Shown here: positions 56,418-64,000 of the stretch, in pieces | Layout: every line of letters starts with the position of its first letter | Numbering within the stretch: the first letter of the stretch is position 1 | Assembly: GCA_963922205.1 (NCBI GenBank) | Contig: CAWUHX010000112.1 | Coordinates: 496,001-560,000 of the forward strand | Source: Romanomermis culicivorax | Lineage: Eukaryota; Nematoda; Enoplea; Mermithida; Mermithidae | Reading direction: 5' to 3' | Length of the DNA: 64,000 nucleotides | Translations under genes and position numbers: made by a program | The notes under the pieces: model-generated | Told to the model about the DNA's origin: nothing | Seen by the model: the letters and a program-made list of their open reading frames with translations, nothing else | The model's database searches: none

Positions 56418-59400
56418 ATGCTGGCTAAATCCAACATACCATCAAAGCAATTGGAACAAGCTCTACAATGTCTCGCAAAATATAGAGACGTGTTCAGCTT
56501 GCCCAATGATCCTCCGACTACCACACCCTACCTGACCTGTAAAATCAATACAGGCGATGCAGCCCCTGTGGCAAAAAGGTGCCACAGGACTGCTATAAAT
56601 TTACGGCCACATGTTCGTGAGCATGTCCAAGATATGCTCAAAAAGGGCATAATAGAGCCATCAAAGTCGCCTTGGGCAGCTCCGTTATTCCTTGTAGGTA
56701 AAAAGGATGGTACCAAGCGACCAGTAGTGGACTTTAGGGGTATAAACGATGTTACCAAGGATGATAAGTATCCCATTCCTAGAATGGATGACTATCTAGA
56801 CTGTTTTGGTAAAGCCAAATTTTATACCACCTTAGATCTCAAATCAGGGTATTGGCAAGTGCCAATGGATGAAGAAAGCAAAGAAAAAACTGCTTTCATA
56901 TGCCAAGAAGGGCTGTATCAATTTAAAGTCATGCCCTTTGGCCTAAAGAATGCGCCAGCCGAATTCCAGCATATGATGGAAAGAGTTTTGCATCCATATG
57001 TTTGGAAAATCTGTCTAGTTTACATAGACGATATTATCGTGTTCTCAAATACGTTTGAGGAACACCTAGTTAATCTAGAGCTAGTCCTACAAGCTCTAAG
57101 AAAGGCTCATTTGACCTTGAAGCCGGAGAAGTGTGAATTCCTGCCTGAGAGAGTTCTTTTTTTAGGACATATCTTAAATTCGGATGGAGTTTCCCCAGAT
57201 CCGAAAAAGGTCAAAGCTATTAATGATTTCCTATTCCCAGAGTCTAAACATAAACTGCAAAGGTTTTTAGGTATGTTGCAGTGGTGTAAAAAGTTCATAC
57301 CGGGTTTGGCTAAACACGCTGAACCATTGTATAAATTAACTGGAAAGAACTGTGTTTGGGAAATCACGGAGGTTCACCATCAGGCTTTTAGGAGCCTGAA
57401 AGAAGCATTATTGTCTGTGCCATTCCTTAGGTATCCAGTTTTGGATGGGTCTGCGGACTTTGTCCTTCAGACAGATGCCAGCAGAACGGCACTAGGAGCA
57501 GTCCTTTACCAGGAGACCAAAGCAGACCGCTGGGTAATTGCTTATAATAGCAGAATTTTAAAAGGGGATGAGAAAAAGTGGTCAGCCGCGGAAAGGGAGT
57601 GCTTGGCAATAGTGTATGGCTTAAAGTTATACAAGCACTACTTAGTAGGTCATAGAGTGATCATAAGAACTGATCACAAACCTTTGTTGTCAATGAAGGT
57701 CAATGCCATGACCAATGGTAAGTTGAAGAGATGGTACTCATTCATCTCTCAGTTCAACCATAAGCTAGAGTATGTGCCTGGAAAACAAAATGCCATGGCA
57801 GACTTTTTGTCCAGGATGGATGAACCAGACGATCAAGCGGAAAAGATACCGCCAAAATGGGAACACATGTTCTCAAAGGATAAACGAGAGTCTGAAAATC
57901 TGAAAGATCTCGAAGCACAGCTAATTGAGAAAAAGCATCTCAATTTGGTAAAGAGATTCAGAATTCTGACAGATCGGAATCCTGAAGACGGTACTCCGTT
58001 ATATCCGGAGCCAAAAGGTAAGAAGAATCAGAGGACTGATATGAGGCCGAGATTCACCCAGATTTATCCAGAAGATTCTGAGGGTGATCCAGAATCAACC
58101 CCGCCTGCAGACTTGGTAAATGCCGTAACTACAAGGAGCATGGCGAGAGAAGCGGAGAAGAGTGATCAGGCTCAGATCCAGCCTGATGGCAATCAGGGTA
58201 ACGAAAAGGTAAGTAAGGGAAACCAGGAAAAAAGTAAGGAAAAAAGAGTTACCTGGTTATACCCAGGAAAAGAACAGGAGTTTACTCTGGCAGATCCCAA
58301 AGAAAATGAATTGCCAAAAGGGTCAATTAGAGACGATCTTATGGCCCTCTTGCAGAGAAAAGATGAGGTATTACGACCATACTTTGATAGATTGGGTCCA
58401 AATGGGACAACCAAGTATCACAGTGGATTTTATATCCAAAATGAAGTGCTATACCGCAAAGCCGGACAGGGATCGAATGATCAGGTGGTCGTCCCATCCT
58501 GCCTTAAGGACAATACTTTGCACCAGTACCACGGTGCCATAATGATGACTCATCAGGGGTTCAAAAGGACCCTTGCTATGATTAAAAAACGGTTCTGGTG
58601 GCCTGGAATTGAAAAGGATGTCAGGCACTGGATCAAGTTTTGTCCAGTTTGTCAAATGGCTAATCAGGGAAACACGGAAATTCCTCCACTGATACCAATT
58701 ATTCCACAAGGTCCCTTTGACATAGTATCAGTGGATATTGTGGGTATTTCTCCACTCAGTGAGAAGAGACCCTATGTCATAGTCTTTCAATACTATTTTA
58801 CAAAGTGGGTTGAAGCTGAACTGATCCCGGATCAGTCAGCTAGCACCATTGTAGATACTTTTCTACAAGCTATTGTATTTAGGCACGGGACTCCACGGAG
58901 ACTACTCAGCGATAGAGGAGGTTGTTTTACCTCAGATCTGATGAAAGAGATCTGCAAGTTACTAGAGTGTCAAAAAATTTATACAACAGCGTACCATCCA
59001 CAAGGAAATGGTATGGTAGAAAGGTTCAACCAGACACTGATCAAACAGCTCAGAAAGGTGGCCATTGAGGAAAAAGATAACTGGCCAAGATACTTGAGAG
59101 CCGTGGTGTTTGCTTACAATGCCACACCACATGCAGCCACGGGGCAATCCCCATTTTCATTGCTTAGAGGTCACGAGGCAACCTTCGGGTTAAACTTATC
59201 GAAAGCATATGATATTGTAATGCCTGACAGTAATGCAGAGGCATACAAATTTGTGTTGACCAATCATTTAGTCAACCTTTACGAGGATATTGCCAAAAAT
59301 ATCCAGAGTGCTGCCGAAAAATCGAAGAAATACTTCGATAAAAAGTCCAAGCAAAATGGGTTCAAGAAAAATGATTGGGTTCTGCTCAAAGTAGACAAGC

Positions 59401-59714
59401 AGAAAAAATTAGGACTACCATGGTCGGGTCCCTTCATAGTTACGGACATTTCGCGAGAAGCGGAGAACGTTGTCACCATTGTACATTGGGACGACCCGCT
59501 AAATCTCCAAACAGTTTCAATCAGCAGGTTGAAACATTTTCGTTACGAGACCACTAGGGTCTTGCCGCGAATAGCGCGAGCCAATCAGGACGCGCCACAT
59601 GAGGAAAATACGTCACTTTCCAATATGGCACAAACAGTTACGACTGGAGCGCCAAACCAAATGAAATCATTTGGAAATTCGCTCAAGGCGAATCTATGCG
59701 CGATCTCGCGCTGA
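56418..59714 (+). CDS. pol: Ty3/gypsy Pol: reverse transcriptase, RNase H, integrase
   Basis: The 1,098-codon frame has all catalytic motifs. RT: LDLKSGYW (D140), MPFGLKNAPAEFQ, YIDD (202-205). RNase H: QTDAS (D353), AERE (E394), TDHKPL (D419). Integrase: H2C2 finger (H702, H712, C742, C745), then the D773, D832, E868 triad with D,D-35-E spacing. A GPF module (SGPFIVTD) precedes the C-terminus. The RT, RNase H, integrase order is diagnostic of Ty3/gypsy. It copies the element RNA to DNA and inserts it. The protein is well preserved and clearly related to the decayed pol at 30587-32722. The clade was not determined. Confidence 0.93.
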   Translation: MLAKSNIPSKQLEQALQCLAKYRDVFSLPNDPPTTTPYLTCKINTGDAAPVAKRCHRTAINLRPHVREHVQDMLKKGIIEPSKSPWAAPLFLVGKKDGTKRPVVDFRGINDVTKDDKYPIPRMDDYLDCFGKAKFYTTLDLKSGYWQVPMDEESKEKTAFICQEGLYQFKVMPFGLKNAPAEFQHMMERVLHPYVWKICLVYIDDIIVFSNTFEEHLVNLELVLQALRKAHLTLKPEKCEFLPERVLFLGHILNSDGVSPDPKKVKAINDFLFPESKHKLQRFLGMLQWCKKFIPGLAKHAEPLYKLTGKNCVWEITEVHHQAFRSLKEALLSVPFLRYPVLDGSADFVLQTDASRTALGAVLYQETKADRWVIAYNSRILKGDEKKWSAAERECLAIVYGLKLYKHYLVGHRVIIRTDHKPLLSMKVNAMTNGKLKRWYSFISQFNHKLEYVPGKQNAMADFLSRMDEPDDQAEKIPPKWEHMFSKDKRESENLKDLEAQLIEKKHLNLVKRFRILTDRNPEDGTPLYPEPKGKKNQRTDMRPRFTQIYPEDSEGDPESTPPADLVNAVTTRSMAREAEKSDQAQIQPDGNQGNEKVSKGNQEKSKEKRVTWLYPGKEQEFTLADPKENELPKGSIRDDLMALLQRKDEVLRPYFDRLGPNGTTKYHSGFYIQNEVLYRKAGQGSNDQVVVPSCLKDNTLHQYHGAIMMTHQGFKRTLAMIKKRFWWPGIEKDVRHWIKFCPVCQMANQGNTEIPPLIPIIPQGPFDIVSVDIVGISPLSEKRPYVIVFQYYFTKWVEAELIPDQSASTIVDTFLQAIVFRHGTPRRLLSDRGGCFTSDLMKEICKLLECQKIYTTAYHPQGNGMVERFNQTLIKQLRKVAIEEKDNWPRYLRAVVFAYNATPHAATGQSPFSLLRGHEATFGLNLSKAYDIVMPDSNAEAYKFVLTNHLVNLYEDIAKNIQSAAEKSKKYFDKKSKQNGFKKNDWVLLKVDKQKKLGLPWSGPFIVTDISREAENVVTIVHWDDPLNLQTVSISRLKHFRYETTRVLPRIARANQDAPHEENTSLSNMAQTVTTGAPNQMKSFGNSLKANLCAISR

Positions 59715-60140
59715 ATTTTTTTTTAATTATGTACATATCTCGCGCGCGTAGGTACTAACTTTAATTAAAAATGTATTATTTTGTAATATTCATCGCGTTT
59801 ATGTAGTGTTTGTATTTATTTTGTAAATTTTTCATATTTATATCAGACTTTGGGAAAAATTCTTCGGAATTTTAGACCAAAGTGACAACCCAAAATATTT
59901 CCGATATTTTTTCCAAAAAATTAATTTTCAAATTTTTCATTTTTTCTAAAATCAAACTATAGCTACCCCTGCTTATCTGAATTCTAAACTTCCATCGGAA
60001 GGAAGAAGTAAAATATTCCCCGAACCGCGATAAAAAGGAAATTAGCAGAACTGCTAAATTAAATTTTTTCAGCGTGGAAAAATTTTTTAAAATTTTAACA
60101 AATTTATTCAAAAGAGAAAAACATTTCGAAACGAAAAGAA
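59715..60140 (+). other. Spacer between pol and ORF3
   Basis: AT-rich, no frame of note. A short GCGCGCG patch follows the pol stop. It corresponds in position to the spacer in the minus-strand element. Confidence 0.5.
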
Positions 60141-60261
60141 ATGGGAAAAGGCGCGCGGAACCGCCAACAAGCTCCAACGCGGGAGTGGTCGCACACAGAG
60201 CGCCACGTCAAATATGGCAGGGCCCAGCACCGCCAAGATAATCGTTTTTTCTTCATCGACG
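60141..60261 (+). CDS. Candidate first exon of ORF3
   Basis: A frame starts with ATG at 60141 and encodes a small basic segment (MGKGARNRQQAPTREWSHTE). It runs to a consensus donor GTAAGT at 60262. Splicing to the acceptor TTTAG at 60939-60943 would leave codon phase 1 and restore the exonuclease frame exactly. That frame has no upstream ATG of its own before the catalytic motifs. This is an inference from splice signals and phase. An alternative is an in-frame read-through of a 45-bp intron to a stop near 60365. Confidence 0.5.
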
Positions 60262-60943
60262 GTAAGTTTCGAACTTATTTTTATCAAATATTCTTGGAAA
60301 CCGCAGGTAATGCCCAGAAGTCACTGGAAGACCAGCTCGGCGCCCCAAAGGGCAGACGAGGTTAGAACTTAGAGGGAACGAAAAATGGGACTACTGAGAA
60401 GCGGAAGCTCGAAGCCAAGCAGGGAATTTCCAAATTTGGAAATATACCTGATACCACCGAGAGCTATATGATTCAAGGGAAACCTAGAACCTTGGGTTCA
60501 GCCCGTTCAAGTTTTATCATTCAAAAAATTTATTAAAAATTATTTATTTTCAAATCAAATCAAATTATATCACTTTTTCGATATCTAAATTATTAAAAAT
60601 TATCAATCTCGAGCGCTATAAAAATTGTAAATACAGCGCCATAAATGGAGTGTAGTTGGTCGCTCAAGCAGCTGGTCAGAGATTGGTGTCCGATCAAGTG
60701 GTGGACAATCCGATCAGGTCTACCCTCATCAACATATAGAGGTAGCAAGGGTAAGATTTGGTAAGGTGTTAGTTGCCTACCAGCTCAATGTTTGTATATC
60801 AGTGGCTCACCTAACAACCCGCACTAAATTTATTTTCTGCGAAACTTAACCCGCTTTGTGTTGTGGTGCTGGTGTAGTATAGACCCGAAAATGCGCTGAA
60901 AAAAGGGGAATAAACACTGAAATTAATAGTATCTTATGTTTAG
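60262..60943 (+). other. Candidate ORF3 intron, 682 bp
   Basis: Donor GTAAGTTTC and acceptor ATGTTTAG. A TATA-like CTATAAAAA lies near 60616 and could instead be an internal promoter for ORF3. The acceptor side has an in-frame stop about 60 bp upstream (near 60880), which is consistent with splicing. Confidence 0.45.
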
Positions 60944-63900
60944 ATTATAACGTCAAAAGGGCCGTGCGAATCCATGAACTGGATCAGTGGTTTAAAGCCA
61001 CATTTGGGTACTGGCCGGCTAATCCCAAGGAACCAAAATTGGTAGACATCCGGAAAGTCAGCCAGACACTCCACTTTATCCGAGAAGTATCAATCTTCAG
61101 AGGACAACCAGTTTGTGGATTCGATGTCGAAAAAGTCAACCAGGATAAAGTCGCCACCTTGTTTAAAACGAGAGAGGTCGACAATCCTATGGGAAAGCAG
61201 TTTGCCCGATACGTGAGCTTCGCTTTAACAAATGGTCAAACGTACGTTATTGATACGACGTCAATGATGATCAAAGAATGGACCAGCCTCCACGACTTTT
61301 TGAATTCCGACATGCTCTTCGCCGGATATTCGGTATTGGAGGACTTGGTAAGTATCTATAACGTATGTGGTGCAGGGCGAGACAATAAGGACAGAGACAA
61401 AACTGTGCCCTTACGGGAATTTCTTAGAAAGACCAAGGGTCGATACTTTGATTTAGACCGTTTTGCCCTAACCATGGTAGGGGTAAACCTGGAGAAAAAA
61501 TGTTTTCAGACAGGTATCTGTCCCGAAACCTTTCGGTTAAAGGGACTGTTCATGGAATTCTATCTGATAGATGTGGGCCCCTATCAGTATGACTTTTCAT
61601 TAAAGGCGAACCGTGATCGGTTTGCCAAAAGAGGTATATTGCCGGAAGAGCTTAGGTACGCCACTCTAGACGCATATTACTCCTTATTGGTCATGTTTGC
61701 CGCGATTCACTATGGCATGGCCGATCAGCTGCTCATGCAAATGCAGATTTTCGACCGTGACAAGGTTGATCCCAAACAGATCAATACCGTTGCCCTACAT
61801 TTTTATCAACAATACTTAATGATTCCGGGCAACGTGAATAGAGAAATGGGGCTAGGCACCCCAGTCATGGAAACCGATCAGGTACAGCCAAATATGGTCT
61901 ATCACATGATGAAATGTGAAATGTATAACCCTTGGGCCGTACAGATGCAGGGAAATAACAGCGGTTATTATACCGCACCCACGGAGTGTAACCCTGTGCG
62001 TCCTCAGGGAGTTCAACTACCAAGTGGTTTTTATCCACTGCTCCCAAGAGATAACAAACCGATGAAGGACGATGGGTACACTACAGATAGTGATCCCAAC
62101 GAAATCCAGGACGTCCAGATACCAGACTGGGTTAACATTTCGAAGGATATCTTGGAAAATCTCAAGTCAGGTGAAACCTATTGGGATTTAGACAGTAAGA
62201 TTTCTTTGACTTTATATGAGAACGCCAAGCTATACTGGCAACAGGCCGGGAAGCCCGATCAAATTCCTGAAGAGGTGTTTTCCGCAAACAACCACTACCC
62301 AGTGGGTATCGAAGGTCATAGACAGGCCTACAAGACCAATTTTTATACGCCAAACTTGGCAAAAATTTCAGGTATGTTAGATGAGCGAAACTTTGCGGAG
62401 TTAGAGGTCATCTGTAAATTTATGCTATTGGCCTATCATTTGGCATGGCCTCACTTGAGAGCGGAGTGCGATTACGAAACTAGCGCTTTGCTGAACTATA
62501 ACTTTTTAAACAGTTATACCAGAGAAGGACAGGAGATGATAAAGCGAATGTCCTGGAAGTCAGGCCACCGCCTGGCTTATTATTTAGAACTAGCAGCAAT
62601 GCTACCGCCGTCGGAACCCCGCTTTCCATCTAAAAAAGGGGTATACGCGTGGCAAAACCGGTTCGGATTTGTCCCCTTACGATTTCGAGAAGCCGAGGAA
62701 ATATTGCAAATTGGTGACGACAAATCGTTATTGAAGGACGGAGCCTACAAGGTAAACCCTTACTTTTATGTAACTTTTTACTACGTAGGCTTCGAGACTT
62801 TGACGCCGGGACTGCGGTATCCGATGACGGAAAACGCATCGCCGACCGATTACCCAATTACGTACGCACTGAGAAATCCGCTCGAGCTCAGACCGGAGTT
62901 TGTTACCAAAAGCTTCCGGGAGAGAACAATTGCTTCAGAGATGCCCGGGTATACATTAACTTATACCCCAGCCGGTGAGTTAATATCTAAGGTACCGGTA
63001 AATCGTCCCTCTACTTCCCAAACGGCGCAAGCCGGAGGGACGGGACAGGTTAAAACGCAGCCGCAAGCACCAGCGCCAGTGGTCAAAGCTACACAACCAG
63101 CTTTGGACACTGCTGCTACGCAAGCAGCTGCAGTAGTAGTCGTGGTGCCGCCGCCAATGCAACCAGCGGTGGCACAGCCGACTCAGGTAGCTCAGATACA
63201 GCAACCAGCCGAGCCTGAGCCAGAAGTTGTCACCATTATGCAATCGGTACCTCCGGCACCAGCTGTGTTACCAGCTAAAGTAAAACAGCTCTTGCCGAAG
63301 ATACGAAATTCAGACTCTGAGTCCAGTTCAGAGGAGGATGTTGAAGAAGAAGAGGAAGGTGAAATTCTGGAATCTGAGGGCCAGACATCGGAAAATAAGG
63401 ATGCGATGGAGGCCAAGACTCAGAAACAGGCTATTGAGGAGGAGAAAATCCAGACTCAAATTGATGAAGCAGTGACTAAGATGTCCGGAATTGATGTCAG
63501 ACTGGAAAAGATGCAGGAAGCATCCCAGGAGATACCTGTGAAGGCCAAAGATCCTAAGGATCACGACAGACAAGCGAAGCACGAGGCCCTACAGGCCAAA
63601 ATTCAAGAACAAAAAAGGCTGACGCAGCAGGAATTCCTGCGTCAGAGGGCAATTCAGAGGAAGCTGAAGGAGCAGGCATTAGCCGATGACAGCTCAGATT
63701 CAGCTATTGCAGCAACAGAGCTGATGAAGAGGAGAAGAATTGCCGAGGAAGGTATTCCTGGAATTTATTCCCCAGATAAGGTTCAGCAGATGTTAGCTGA
63801 AGGTATGTCGGAAAAATTTATCCGGCACTTGGCCAAAGAAAAGGTAAGGCGCAGGAAAAGGATAGGTAAGGCCAGACGACGCAGACTTGCAGCTCAAGAT

Positions 63901-64000
63901 CAGCAGCAACAAGGAGCGGCCGCCACCGGTTCCGAGAACGACGCCTACGATACAGCTGAGGAGACCACGACCCCACAATATTCGACGAGTCAAAAGTCGA
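60944..64000 (+). CDS. Retroelement ORF3: DEDDy 3'-5' exonuclease-like protein with long disordered tail (continues past the window)
   Basis: The frame is open for about 1,018 codons to the right edge with no stop. With the proposed first exon, residues 60-300 carry the signature of DEDDy 3'-5' exonucleases (the RNase D/WRN-exonuclease fold, two-metal nucleases): ExoI CGFDVE (D101, E103), Exo[12 protein letters not shown] (D174), Exo[14 protein letters not shown] (Y279, D283). All four acidic residues and the Tyr are present. A helical region follows (for example [16 protein letters not shown] near 62425), which is also found in the fossil ORF3 on the minus strand. After about 62990 it is Pro/Ala/Gln-rich, then acidic ([11 protein letters not shown]), then Gln/Lys-rich coiled-coil-like, then Arg-rich ([13 protein letters not shown]). 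It lies directly downstream of pol on the same strand. Substrate and role are unknown. Confidence 0.8.

Noticed and set aside
60262..60306. A 45-bp intron (GTAAGT...CCGCAG) ending the small ORF near 60365
   Set aside because: It is possible, but its length is a multiple of three and the result is a 59-residue protein with no recognisable role; splicing to 60944 links it to the exonuclease frame. Kept as an alternative.
61865..63993. Minus-strand frames across the right end of the window
   Set aside because: They are antisense to the continuous plus-strand ORF3, which has domain motifs and runs uninterrupted.

Overview
This is eukaryotic genomic DNA, AT-rich and packed with transposons; I see nothing prokaryotic. 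It most resembles a nematode. A host LSm4 gene is split by an intron, and there are degenerate TTAGGC-type (nematode telomere) repeats, a pogo transposase, many small hAT-type elements and two related Ty3/gypsy retrotransposons. The composition of the proline-rich frames on the minus strand near 25-28 kb reminds me of predicted proteins from mermithid nematodes (Romanomermis). That is memory, not a search, so the species guess is weak. A 100-N gap at 15439-15538 is followed directly by a SMART cDNA-amplification primer sequence, which is a library artefact.

Layout: 1-12.6 kb holds short inverted-repeat elements (called families A, B, F and H here) and a hAT relic. 12.6-18.1 kb is a nest of insertions inside insertions, ordered by readable 8-bp target duplications. 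19.7-21.5 kb is the LSm4 gene (minus strand). 23.5-32.7 kb is a decayed minus-strand Ty3/gypsy element: 3' LTR, polypurine tract, ORF3 relic, integrase, RNase H, end of RT. 33-51 kb is mostly nested hAT-like elements, a LINE relic split by a hAT-like element, a pogo fragment and an inverted repeat carrying telomere-like arrays. 51-64 kb is a much better preserved plus-strand Ty3/gypsy element: leader, gag, protease, pol, then a large third ORF that is still open at the right edge.

The main discovery candidate is that third ORF. After gag and pol, in the position where some retroelements carry env, the plus-strand element has a frame of about 1,000 codons. It starts with what reads as a DEDDy 3'-5' exonuclease domain (ExoI F-D-x-E, ExoII D, ExoIII Y-x3-D), continues into a conserved helical region, and ends in a Pro/Ala/Gln-rich, acidic, then Arg-rich tail. 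The independent, diverged minus-strand element carries a decayed homologue in the same place, between integrase and the 3' LTR, collinear over several blocks. This makes the exonuclease ORF a likely inherited component of this retrotransposon lineage rather than a chance neighbour. I know of no described Ty3/gypsy lineage with this arrangement, but I could not search.

Transposon boundaries were read by eye from terminal inverted repeats and 8-bp target duplications. Family letters are local labels, not database names.
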